A stretch of 64,000 nucleotides of DNA from Paragyromitra xinjiangensis (Eukaryota; Ascomycota; Pezizomycetes; Pezizales; Discinaceae), in contig JBCAMK010000021.1 of the NCBI GenBank assembly GCA_038503065.1, positions 868,001-932,000 on the forward strand, in the 5' to 3' direction. The notes under the pieces are model-generated. The model was not told the origin of the DNA and did not search any database. It saw only the letters and a list, made by a program, of their open reading frames with translations. The first letter of the stretch is position 1. The number at the start of each line of letters is the position of its first letter. Both the position numbers and the translations under genes were made by a program. This document shows positions 35,551 through 46,788 of this stretch, one piece after another.

Positions 35551-37571
35551 AACAGTCTGTCGTCACTTGTTTAGCATGATGAGCTTTCTTTCTATCTAGC
35601 AATATCTTTCTTTTCAGATAGTGATGCATAATTTGGCATGCTGGCTGCGTCGTTATAAAGCTTCATTCGATCATTCTTCTTTCGACTCTCCGAGATTAAT
35701 ATTTGACTTTTTTCGGACTGGCTTTACTAGGGGCGAAGCTGGACATTCCCATGTTCCATGTAGTAAAAATTCTGGGTGTATTTGAGCGGGGTTATTTGAT
35801 TTTTTTATTTTCTTGTTTCCTTTTTCCTTTCTTGATTTCACTTCTGGGGTTCTTTTTCTGCATGATTAATTTTACATGGTGTTCAAGTTCTGTATTACTG
35901 CGTTCTTTCTTTATGTCGTGTGTTTCAGGGATACCCAGGGTCGGATTTGAAAGGCTGTGAGTCTGAGATGTTTGACGGACTGGATGGAATTGGATAGGGG
36001 GACTTTCACCCCATCACGAGGTACCTGTGGGGGTGGTTCTTCTTGGAACTTATGCCAGCCTGCTTGGATCCTGGGGGTGAAGGGCGCTCAACCTGTCCGC
36101 TCCTGTCCGCCGGTCTGCGGGAGACGAGAAAACGCTCCGGGTGTGTTTGGGAGTGGAAGGAGGAAAAAACTTTGTTTCTCTTGTGGCAGTCACGCATTGT
36201 CACGCCTTTATGGGGGGTTGGCTTGGTTTAGGGGACTGGAATAGGGTCGGGGTTGGGGTCGGGAGGGTCGGTAGGGAGCAGACCGGAAAGGTCTTGACGA
36301 ATCTCATTGTGTCAATATCTCTTTTTCTTCTTTGTTTTATTTTATTCATCTTTTTTTTCTTCTTCCTCGAGACTATAGTCCCGACTATGAGGGACAAAAC
36401 ACTTTTAGTTTTATCAAACTATAAACCTCTCTTTTAAGCCATCTCTTTATGTCGTTTGATACTTGTAGCTATGGGCGAGCGTTTGGGAGTATGAGCTTAC
36501 TTTTTGCTGCTATCTCGCCGTTAGCAATGACGTGTGATTGTATTTTAATGTAGGTCTAACTCCTATACGTTCTTTATGCTTTAGTATTTGTTTCCTATGT
36601 ACATTTCATGTGGTTCTACCTGGTTCGCCTATTTGGTCCTGTATGATAGATCAATTCTCTCGCTAGCATCGAGGAACTTCAGCCTCTTGGGGTGATTGTT
36701 GAATAAGGAATATTATTTTTCTTAGATGCAGGTACATGTAGTCTTGTATACTTAATGAGGTATGACAATTATCCTGTGTACCCAAGGAACACCGTGTAGC
36801 AAACGGAGTGTTTACTCCTAATGTTTTGACCTCTACTTAACGGTAACTTCGTGTAAGGCTGTGTTGCCGTGGCCACCGTGGGGGTTTCAGAGCCGAATTA
36901 CGACCCCCTTAAACATGTCTTTCTCGGGTGAGCAGCGGGAATTTCTTAAATCGAGATCAGATCCATTTCAACGACGCGTATCTGCTGTGCGACTTTGTTG
37001 GAGAGTACAATTGTGTTACCCGGGGAGTTTATATTGTTGAGCTTGGTCGGGAGTGCCACTAGGTATGTAAGCGTGTTTCAAAATCTCATTTTTGGCCAGA
37101 CGCAGGCTTAAGGGTTTATAATTATAGGGGGATGGGTTTATACATAGTAGACGATCGATATGCATTTGGAATTACCATTTAAAAATCTATATGCGGCCCG
37201 ACAGGTTCTTAGAACAAAATCAAGAAAGTCATCGTCATACCTATTTGGTGTGGTTGCACTAGTGCACTTTGCGTGTCATATTTGATCACTCGGGTTACGC
37301 TGGCGAGGAATACGTTCAAGCAGCATGGTCTCGGGAAAGTGTCACAGCTGGAAGGAACGCAATCGAAGGCCCGTGGTTGTACATGTCAGTGCTTAAACTA
37401 CATACAACCGGCTAGCACCTGACATCCTCCTTCTCATCCTCCTCCTCCCCATCCACAGCCACCCCTTCCACAGCCATACACATCATCAATTTTATCTCTC
37501 CCAGGGCCGATGCCTATCCCAGTCTTCTGCAAGCAAAGTGTTAGTACCTCAAGCATGAAGATAAAAGTATG
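35551..37571. other. Intergenic region
   Basis: 3' flank of the UPF0658 gene, T-rich, then unstructured sequence. TACATGTA is at 36733-36740. No gene or clear terminal repeat of the following transposase gene was identified. Confidence 0.4.
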
Positions 37572-39800
37572 CTACCGTGACTGACCTTGTGTTGTACTAG
37601 TAGCCTGCACCTCCTTTTGGCTCTCTCTGATTTCCAAACTCTCGATCCTTCGGTTATCACCTGTCAACTCGATCTGATTTAATGACGTTACGCGAAACGG
37701 AAAAAAATGCGAAGGGTTCGGATCTGACTGTGGGTGATGTGTGGAAGTGGCTGTAGCGAGGTAGGACTCGAGGCCTTCGAGAAAAACTGATGAGTCCTGT
37801 GAATTTAATTCTTCGTATTTATAAAAAGTTGATTGAATCTGCTCGCTAACTTCACGCATTTTAAGAACCCGCCTAATACGATCTGGATCGATGTTTTCAG
37901 CTATTGCTACTGGCGGTGCAGCATGCAATCCTTCAACACCTTCATATACCTCTAAACCCCCTTTTCCAAATGCTTCGAGATACCGCTTCCAAATATTTGA
38001 TGATAAAATGGATTCATCTGGATTGGCTCGGTCAATATGAAAGATATGTTGGCAAGGAAGATGATAGCGACGCGAAAATAAGCAATTGCAGAGATACAAG
38101 CCATTTGTTTGTTCACGTACTGGAGTTGGCTGCTGTTGTTCTATTCGGATAGTTACTTTACTTTCTTCAACTGCTAGCAGCTTTTGGACAGTAAAGGGAA
38201 ATAGTGCTAGTGATGGATAAGTTTTCGTAAGAGTGATTTTTTTGGTTTGTGCCTCAATACGTGCACACTGAATATTGTTGTCAATATCATGAGCACAGTC
38301 GTGTACTGTCCGTACACAACCAAAAATACCGTGTTGACTAGTGTCGCCAGATTTTAAACCACCGCCATACTTTAGTCTTTTGTGCCAGGCTTCGCATGCG
38401 TTGGATGAGGTGACCTGTAACAGAATAGAACTATGTTGTCGTGCATACATTGCCCAATGTTGACGCGTGGAAAGCCAGTGTTCATGTATATATTTTCTTT
38501 GTACTTCCGATGATGCTCCAGCCATAGCTACCTCGCATAAAAAAATACATTCAGCTTCAGAATGCACACGCATAGCATGACGTAAATTGTCATAACTGAC
38601 TCGATCAATTGATGCTTTAAACCGTCGCTGAAGGGTGCGCTCAGAATGTACCGTGCATAAAAGATGGCTTTTCACAAAAGCTTCAGTATCAAATGCTTTT
38701 TTCACAGCTAAACGTTCAATTGCACTGTTATCGGTAAGAGGGTAATTCATCTGCCATTTTCCACTTGACCAAACAAAAATCTCTCGCAAAGCAATTGCTA
38801 AGATGTCCGAATTTTCGCGTTCAACAAGACAATGTGCTCCAGGTACCCAGATCCCATACTCATTACGACACATAAACGTAAATAGGTTATAGTTGTGTTT
38901 GTTGAGTTTATGACTAGAATCGAAAAGGGTGAGATAACCACGTTGTGCAAGTATCGCAAGTCGATTTGGATGTGCAAATACAAGTCCTCGTGTATTTTCT
39001 GACATTTGATTGGGGCTGATAGAGGGTGCATATATTGTATTACAATAATACTTCTTGCTACGAAGAAATTTGATTGCAATATCAAAATCTTCATCAATTG
39101 ATACATTTGGTGGAAGTTTGCGTATATCGAGTTGCCCGTTGGTGAATTCCCGTGCTACATTGGCAATGTCTTTCCTAACAATCTCACGCATTGTTATTAA
39201 AAAAATGTGTCAAATGTATACACAACGCGAAAATATTTACCTTTTGACATATGCACCCCCCACTAGTTCTAGTCTCTCGTACCCAGCAACCCGTCCAGCT
39301 CCCTTAATCCTATCTTTTATTTGCCCCGGAGTGTATCCCTTTAAAATTTCGTTTTCAAAAATTTTACGCAAAAATGAACTCCTTTTTCGGTGCCATGAAT
39401 CTTCAATCGAGTGGTCGTGCCCTGGAGAATTTCGAACACGGGAAAAAGTATAGGTTTTGAGCTTGTTACCACTGGTTGCTATAGACTCTCGCACTTTTAT
39501 TCGCATTTTGCAGGTACCCGGAGGGTGGTACGCTGTCACCCGTGTTTTTCCACTGGTATTTTCTTCGGGATATGCAGGTGAAGAAACTCGTGGCTTTGAA
39601 ATCCTGCAAACATAATAATGCGAGTGAAAGTGTTCATGTTTATGTTTTTCTGTTTGGGTATGTGACCAAAACCCGTCAACTAAGGGCCAATACAAAAAAT
39701 ATTCTTGTTCGGTAAGTACCAATACTGGTGCATCGATATTGAAGAGCGAGTGGATATACTCTTGGTGGCGCAAAGGCAAAGGAATCAAATTTTCCGTCAT
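37572..39800 (-). CDS. MULE-type transposase with SWIM zinc finger, apparently intact
   Basis: Mutator-like element transposase. Exons 39800-39241 and 39174-37572 give 720 aa; the 66-nt intron (39175-39240, GTAAAT...GTTAG) joins AYVKR to KDIANVAREF. The N-terminal part carries Cys/His residues and a His-rich segment, possibly a FLYWCH/FAR1-like DNA-binding region. Catalytic candidates: Asp272 in LTLFDSSHK, Asp335 in YPLTDNSAIE, Glu448 in NACEAWHKRLK, with the intervening C-x2-H of HLLCTVHSE. SWIM finger: CNC...CQH at about 549-563 (C549, C551, C561, H563). The C-terminus may extend through another intron (donor-like GTCAGT at about 37590); I keep the simple stop. Element ends were not found by eye, so it could also be a domesticated gene. 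Confidence 0.85.
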
Positions 39801-40407
39801 GATGATAATTGAGTAAGTAGAACGTGTTTTCGCCCTCATACAACTTGAACCGGACTTATATATAGCAATGGACCGAATAAAACCGCCTCTGACCGATTCA
39901 GAGTGACTTCTTGTGATTCCCCCGCTGCAACTGAGTGATGTGATGTACCTTTACCGAGATCGATCCTAGGTAGAAACATTGTTTTTCACGGTCCCCCCAT
40001 TGCGCCCCCCCCAACTGAAACCATGCTGCTCGAACCCATCCCCGCTGGCGATAGGGTTAGTGCGGCTACCGACATTTGTTGAAAATGATCTAGATTTTGT
40101 GTGCTTAGGACGTCAGAAAAGCACATTTCTGCAAAGAAAATTAGCTTTTCTCAAGTTGTAAAAAACGAATTATAGAAAATCACACCATTAGGTTGTTTCA
40201 TTGAAGAGTTTTCGTTGGTACAGGGGTACATACCCCGCTCTTCCGCTCTTCCCACTCACTACACAGCCAAAATATCCTCTCTCCCTCTCTCTCTTCCTTC
40301 TTCATCCTCTCAACCGTCTCTTACTTTTCAGTAGAGACAACTTTCTTCACAGTATCTGCATACTCACGCAGACCCAAGCAACTATTCACTCTTTTCGCTT
40401 CGTCGAG
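39801..40407. other. Intergenic region and CT-rich leader of the second RNA-binding gene
   Basis: No gene. The last 170 bases are CT-rich (CTCTCCCTCTCTCT near 40275), consistent with promoter and leader. Confidence 0.5.
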
Positions 40408-40535
40408 GTATGTGTTTTCTCTCCATCCTGCTGCTTTCCGGCGGTTTCTGTGCAGAATTTTCAAATGCGGGGTTAATTTGTGCGTTCAGCTCAGTTTATT
40501 CCAATCCATTCAGCCTTCGTAAATTGTGTTCGCAG
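40408..40535 (+). other. Probable 5'-UTR intron of the second glycine-rich RNA-binding protein gene
   Basis: TCGAG|GTATGT...TTCGCAG|CG ends two bases before the ATG at 40538. The donor context equals that of the paralogue at 5677. Confidence 0.55.
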
Positions 40536-40537
40536 CG

Positions 40538-41288
40538 ATGTCGAAACTTTTTATCAGGTTAGTTATTTGTTTCCTATCGTTCTATCTTCTATCTTATCGA
40601 TTATCTTCATCGTACCCCACTTTTCCCCCTCCTCACTGCTGCTGCGTGGGAGGATGTTTTTTTGATTCGCTCGCTAAAAATTTCTATCCCGCCACTGCAG
40701 ATCCCTTTCCTGGAACACGGATGACAACTCTCTTCGTCAGGCGTTCGAGGAGTTCGGTGTAGTCGAAGAAGCCGTAAGTTTATCTCCTCTGATTATTTTA
40801 CCTTAAATGTGGCTCCTTGCCGTTTGGTGAAAATTTTTCTAACTTTTTTTTTTTTTACTGCTCTAGGTTGTCGTCAAGGACCGTGAGACTGGCCGCTCGC
40901 GTGGATTTGGCTTCGTCAAGTACACCAACGAAGATGATGCTAACAAAGCCTTGGAGGCTATGAACGACCAAGAGTATATTTTTGATCTCTCTGTATATGA
41001 ATGTAAATTTATCTTGACTAACCACTTTTCCTTGTAGACTTGAGGGACGCAGGATTATTGTCGTCGTTGCTGAAGACCGCCGTGGTGGTGGTGGCGGCGG
41101 TGGATACCGTGGTGGCGGCGGTGGTGGTGGTGGCGGATATGGTGGTGGTGGAGGTGGATACAATGGTGGAGGTGGTAGTAAGTTTAACCCTCTCTCGCAT
41201 CACAATACTGAGAACAATCATACTCACACTTTGTTTAGACTATGGTGGTGGTGGTGGAGGTGGTGGCTGGCGCGACAGCAGAAACTAG
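40538..41288 (+). CDS. Glycine-rich RNA-binding protein, single RRM (paralogue 2)
   Basis: Same family and likely same role as the gene at 5781. Exons 40538-40557, 40701-40773, 40867-40973, 41038-41177 and 41239-41288 give 129 aa. The first three coding exons have exactly the lengths of the paralogue (20, 73, 107 nt) with identical phases. RRM: RNP2 LFIRSL, RNP1 RGFGFVKY. The glycine tail is shorter and poorer in His, with [10 protein letters not shown] and YNGGG units, ending WRDSRN. The start region MSKLF-RSLSW is shared. The paralogue has one extra intron in its longer glycine tail. Proline-rich and valine/threonine-rich frames overlapping this gene are shadows of the GGT repeats. Confidence 0.9.
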
Positions 41289-42751
41289 AGACTGCTAGTT
41301 CGGTCCCTAGGCATTTAGTTTGTTAGAAAAATCTGGAGGAGGGATTGACTATGACGTCTTCTAGCGAAGGATGAGGTTTCTTGGAATTCCGAGTACTTGG
41401 AGGTTGCGTTTACCTGCTATACAATGCTGGGAAACTCGTTATCTTAATTTCGCCTTGAAGAAGTAATAATGAATACCACGCAAAAAAATTCGCTTTGAGA
41501 CTAGCCGGCAACGAAGAGGCACAACTCATCATCGAGGATATGTGAACTCTGCGGTAAACCCATCAACTTAGTGTCGACCACGGATACAAGAAGCATGATC
41601 TGAAGCGGAGAATGCATAGGTGAGCCTCGTGTCTTCTTCACAGCAAGACTCCCGGCAACTACTTAGTTGCTGACAGAGATGCACAACTAACAGGTGAATT
41701 ATAAAAGAACGTGATATTGCATATAAGATGGACATGACTGTGTATTCGATTTGACCGGAACAAGCATAAGTTGGGGCACTCACTATGGGTGCGGGACTGC
41801 ATGTGCGACCAAAAATAATGTATCATGTAGAGTATCCAGCGCTAAAGTATATCTAAATAAGACAAGAACTTATACTCAACGGCTAGAGCGCTAAAACTCA
41901 AAGTGATAAATGGGTTCACTTTCTATCGTTCTTGCTGTTGATGGTTTCCTAGCCTTTGGGTTTCAGATTGCAATTGCGGGGTGTGTGGCTGTGGCTATGG
42001 CTGTGGTGGGGGCGCATGATAATTGCTTTTTTAAGGCACAACATGCGATAGAATTAGAGTTATGTTTTTAGTTAGAAGGAATATGCCGAAGATGCGAATG
42101 CTATTTGTGAACTAGATTTACAAGCACGGCACAGATATTATATTTCTTGTTCTGACTCAGGTATCATCGATTACAGAAGACCGGATTTATGCTCTATCCC
42201 TGGCAGTCACAAGGTCTCACCCGGCTTTGAGATGTAGGGATCTTAAACATAATCGATTGGTGATCTCTAACGAATTACCGTAGCTGGGATAAAGCTAAAC
42301 CTTCTTAGTGGTGAGGCAGCTTTAATGTCGAATTTTGATGTGGCTTTGGCGGGCTGGCCCATGGCGTTGATGCTGTTTTCTGATGTCTTGGATTCCTGAT
42401 TCCATGAGATATAAAGCGATCTTTCTCGCATTAACGGTCAGTTGTTGAGCTTTACATGAAGGTTATTGGTGCTGGTGAAATATTGAATAAGGAGGTGCCA
42501 TTTTGTATCGTCTCGTGGCCTATCGGTCTTGTGCAAGGGTTCAAGGCTGAGGCTGTGTAACGGCGGGTGATATTTCATGAACTTTCACCAACAAGGGGGC
42601 ACTGAGCTTGGTTTCTCAATGATCAGAAGTATAGAAAAAGAAACGGTAAAGGAACTGTATCTTGTTGGAGTATCTGTGGTTGATAGGAGAACCATGATCC
42701 TGTGCTCGGGCAACAATCGTGGGTGAGGAATTGTTTGAGAAATAGGAGTCC
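41289..42751. other. Intergenic region
   Basis: 3' flank of the RNA-binding gene, then sequence without supported genes. Confidence 0.4.
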
Positions 42752-43433
42752 TCAAAACGAGATAAGAATGAAGGAACAGGTCGACGAGAAGATACAAAGA
42801 CGAGAAACCGGCTGAGAAAGGGGGTCTTCTGGATTTATGAAGTTACCACTGATCCACAACGTTTCGTTAACCCACCTTTCCGTTCCATCCCCGGCATTTT
42901 CACCGGCTCCAATGCTCGAATTGCATCCTAGACACTCGGCCAAAAATTCATGGTAAACGTACCCCAGACTCATTCGATAGCCCTCCAATGCCTACAAATG
43001 GCAAATAAAAACCTATCCTTTTTACAATCTCCTCCCGGCACAACCATTTCTCAATGTTATCCGGACACCCCTTCTCACTCGTCATTGTCTTCTAATCCCT
43101 GTAAGCATCTCGCCATAGCACATTTTCAAGGTATCCGTGGATCACACACAAGTGCTTGTAGTTTTTCCGATTAAACTGTTCTCGGCGAACCAGCGTATAC
43201 GTGTTCTCGCAGTAGGTGTCACTGAAATAGTCCTGTGAAATCCAGGGGTCGGCGGAGTTGGAGTACCGCTCAGCGTTGTCCTCGATCTTGAAGCTGAGTA
43301 TGCTTTTGAAGAAATCGAGTTGTGTTAGGCGTGTGCGCTGTGGCTGTGCGTTCCACCACTTTTGCTTGTGAAGGGCATCTATGAGCGGGGTTGCAGGTGA
43401 GGTTGAGTCTTCGTGTGCTTTGACATTGCGTCC
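42752..43433 (-). pseudogene. Decayed gene of an unrecognised (probably lineage-restricted) family
   Basis: On the minus strand a frame open from 43433 encodes a clearly protein-like segment: HKQKWWNAQPQRTRLTQL, then DPWISQDYFSDTYCENTY and VIHGYLENVLWRDAY. It is interrupted by a TAG at 43094-43092, then resumes in the same frame to CREEI at 43026. A 34-nt gap with GT...AG borders (42992-43025), too short for a usual intron, leads to ALEGYRMSLGYVYHEFL and CLGC from 42991. The TAG could be a CAG changed by one C-to-T transition. A possible upstream exon (43646-43497) begins MIGKPYPT but also ends in TAG. Richness in Trp, Tyr and Cys argues for a real former protein; I do not recognise the family. 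Confidence 0.5.
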
Positions 43434-44002
43434 CTAAAAATGTGGAATACCTAGGGTTAGGGGAGTCAGTGGAGAGGAATGACACAGATTCGTGAACTAG
43501 CCGTGAGAAGCGAGTTTTCTTTTAGATAGTGGCTTGGGTAAGAGCTTGACAGCAACTTGGATGAATGATAGGGGGCTGATTGGGATTGAAGATTCGTTTT
43601 GTGGATTATATTGGATGCGTGCTGTAGGGTATGGTTTCCCTATCATATGCTAGGGCAGAAGGCCACGTGAGGTTTCAGGGCACGTTACGCAGGCCGCAGC
43701 AAACAAAAGGCCCCTCTGCTGTTGTTTTCACACCAGTTCACTTCATCTATCCGCTTCGATTCCCACACCACGATTTTCATCGGCTCCATACCCAATCCCT
43801 AAATTTTCGTTTTCACAAAAGTGTTCGTGCTTAAGAATGGCATTACGGTGCCTAGTATACACGGTACTGTGAACACAATCTGGAGTTGTCAATCACCCTG
43901 CGGCCGAAACATGTCCGCTAACCACGCATCTCATGGGTTGCTTACAAACTTAACTGGGTGGGTGTATATCTCCAGTAGTGGATGCTGACCACGTAATAGG
44001 AG

Positions 44003-44460
44003 ATGTTTGCCGAAGCACCCGAGGAGCTGCTTCCTAAGCTCACAAATTTCCTCGGGAGGGCGTTGTGGTTAAGACTTAGGCATTCGTGTGCTGGTTTGGT
44101 TGGTTATTTGCCGCTACGACAAGGCTCTGGGATGTGTTTGAACTTGTGGTCTTGATGGTTATAGAGATCGACGCTGGGGTTTATCTTCAACAAGATTGTC
44201 ACCACCGTTGAGAAGGATCTCACTTTGCCTTGATAGCGAAGATTACGGCGGCCGCGGGAGACGGAGTGGAGGCACTATTCCTACTTTTGCTAGATTTTTA
44301 TGTTCGAAGGCTGTAGCCCCATTACGGTGCTGGGCCTCACATCCTCAGCCATACTTAGGACGGCGGCAAAAATGCTCGACAACTCCCTCTGCATTCTTCG
44401 ATGGGGGCTCTTACCGAAGGGCGGTGGAAAATTACCCATAGCTGGCAAATCCTCCGTTCA
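44003..44460 (+). pseudogene. F-box/ankyrin-like relic
   Basis: ATG at 44003 starts an F-box-like stretch, PEELLPKLTNFLG, matching the LPxELLxxIxxFL signature found at the N-terminus of fungal F-box/ankyrin proteins. The frame ends at 44155. Further ankyrin-like scraps follow in changing frames: AAAGDGVEALFLLLLDF (about 44248-44305) and NARQLPLHSS near 44370-44400. Stops and at least two frame changes make this a relic. The identification rests on short motifs only. Confidence 0.35.
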
Positions 44461-45683
44461 GACTAGGCAGTGACCCTCGCTGAGCAGGTATGTCGCTGAT
44501 ATGTCGCTGATTTTTGGGGTATATTATCGTGCTAATGGTGAGATCAGGCACAATTGTGGACCGCGATGTGGGAGATTGGGTATGATTTAGGGTTTGAAGG
44601 AGACTCATGAAGAAGCGGGTTGACGAACCTGAAATTGGGGGCGAGGTGGGATAGGAATAATATTGTTATGCATGGGGAGAAGCAGTCAAGCAAGCAGAGC
44701 ACAAGGCCAGCATTATTTTCGGGATCCCTTAGAGATATGGGTTTCTAATAGGTCCTTCTTTTGCTTTCTGTTTTGACGTCTGCTTGAGGATTTTCTGGGC
44801 TTATTTACCCACAACCTTCGGTTCCCATTCAGTAATTCACTTATTGGAGAATAGATAGGCGATAGGGAATGTCCACGAACTTGAGACCTTCTATCCATAT
44901 TGCCGTGACCTTGACCCATGCTTAGGTAGTTGCATTGACAGGAGTAACGGTAGATGTTTTTCCTTTTCTGCATGTAGTCGGAGTTTTTAAGGCTATAATA
45001 CCTAGTTAAGGCTTTGTCGTCACGTTTCCTGGCATGACTTGTTTGAAAGTCATTTCTTTCAAGTTTGCTGGAAGTTTGCTGCTCTAAAAATTGTAATTTT
45101 GGACTTTTTATGCGTCGCCTAATCGAGTATACGCTATGGCTAATAGTCTCTCAACTATAGCTATAGCGTAGCTAAAGAATAGCGATAATTGACGAATATA
45201 CCAGAGGGAGGTTGGTTCCTTTACTAGTTCCAATCATCTGCAGCAAAATGCGGTTGAAAATAGCCAATAAGAAGTAGCCTTGGCAACTCACTTTGCGCCA
45301 AGCCATGGCTGGTTGGGTCGTTACTTATAATAGACAATCCCAGCCCATGCACTCGCGGCATCGTATAAGGGATGGTTGGCACCTGTCACGACGCTGGGCG
45401 AAATGGTTGACGGGGGGAGGGGAGTTAAAATTGTCTCACCAGGCTGAGACGGCTTTCTAATACGTAGATATCGCCCTTTCTCGGAGGAGGAGATACATGC
45501 GATGGACACGGAGAAGTCTAGATGGGAATTGTGCACATGATAATATTATAACAGATAGGAGGCATAAAATTACCTCTCATTCTGACTACAGCGTATGTAA
45601 ATATCAGCCACCTGCTTCTATTCTTTAGCAGTACGTTCATGTACAGAGGTAGTAGATGTCTTACACTTAGGAACCTAGCTACA
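44461..45683. other. Intergenic region
   Basis: No gene supported; a short minus-strand frame (44713-44973) is basic and without family features. Confidence 0.4.
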
Positions 45684-46466
45684 ATGCGTGTTCCAATCCT
45701 CCTGCTCTTTGTAGGCAGGGTCCTCAGCCAAAACGTCCTGGAGACTTCACTACTAACCCGGAAATTTCTAATAACGCCCGCGGTAGTACTCGTAGCTGTG
45801 GTCCTGCCGCTGAAGTGACCTGCACTTTCGTTCCTGGCAGCTTCATCATTCTCTCGAAAGACCCTGAACTCGCCTATAAGGCAGGTTGATAACAAAGGCT
45901 GTCAAGGCATCTCCCTCTCGATACCCAGCTCCTCCACATTACCTTCCTAGCCCCCCCGAGTTCAGCATCGCCCTGGAACAGAACAGTCCAACTTGCAACG
46001 GCGACCTCACTCCGTACCCCCAGATATGCGATATTGTCAACTCAACTACGTCTATCCGTCAGGTTAGGATATGTAAATTCCACTCGCACACTTCAAGGCT
46101 AGAGCTTTGACAACCCTAATACAGCAACGACCTTCATTTTTGTGGGTACCATTGAGAACCCACTCGATGGAATCCCGGGTTCACAGTCTCAGAGGAGAAG
46201 CTAACAGGCCCACTAGATTTTGCATGCACGGGGCCGAATAGTATCGCCATTGGTGTCAATGGCTGTGCACCGGAGCCGGGCCGCAGGCGATGGACGCTTT
46301 CAATGCTGAGGGCGTTAGGGTTACGTTTTTCGTGAATGGGAAAGACCTGGATGATCCGGATACGGACTTTGCAAACTTTTGTAAAGAGACCGTGAAGAGC
46401 GGATACCAGGTGTTCACGCACCCACAGCAGCGAGTACCGACGAAGATAGGTCACGTAGGTGTTTAG
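45684..46466 (+). pseudogene. Polysaccharide (chitin) deacetylase relic, NodB fold, catalytic motif lost
   Basis: ATG at 45684 begins a signal-peptide-like MRVPILLLFVGRVLSQ. The following mature-protein-like stretch (45734-45889: RPGDFTTNPEISNNARG, SCGPAAEVTCTF) is in another frame. The NodB core is recognisable at 46290-46466: MDAFNAEGVRVTFFVNGK and ETVKSGYQVFTHP, matching the LLD-L...V-ATFFV-G and GHQ-ASHT blocks of polysaccharide deacetylases. Just upstream, where the metal-binding TFDDGP motif belongs, the frame reads IGVNGCAPEP after CTGPNSIAI, so the catalytic aspartates are gone, and a one-base frame change separates it from the NodB core. The functional gene would be a secreted cell-wall enzyme. 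Confidence 0.55.
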
Positions 46467-46788
46467 CGCGAAAACACTTCGTGTCCTATGGGTGCACGTG
46501 GTCCGAATTGGGGACTCAGAGAACTTTTGGAGAGCTGGAGAATAGAGTATTTAGGATTATCGGTGGAAGGCTTTGCATCACAGTGCCTCGTAGAATGCTA
46601 TCATTTCGAAAAAGTAAATATAATGGAATTTGCGAAAGTAAGGAATTTCTAAGCATTCTGCCATATTGAAAATGGATATATGTAGGAACGAGCTAGATGC
46701 TCCGCTCTAGTTGTTATGTTCTGGGTTTCTTCTACTAGCCCGGCCCTTTCTAGCTCGTTATCATCCTCAAAAGAGCTGATATTTCGCT

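Noticed and set aside
40855..41288. Proline-rich and threonine-rich minus frames and a valine-rich plus frame
   Set aside because: They are shadows of the glycine tail of the second RNA-binding protein gene.
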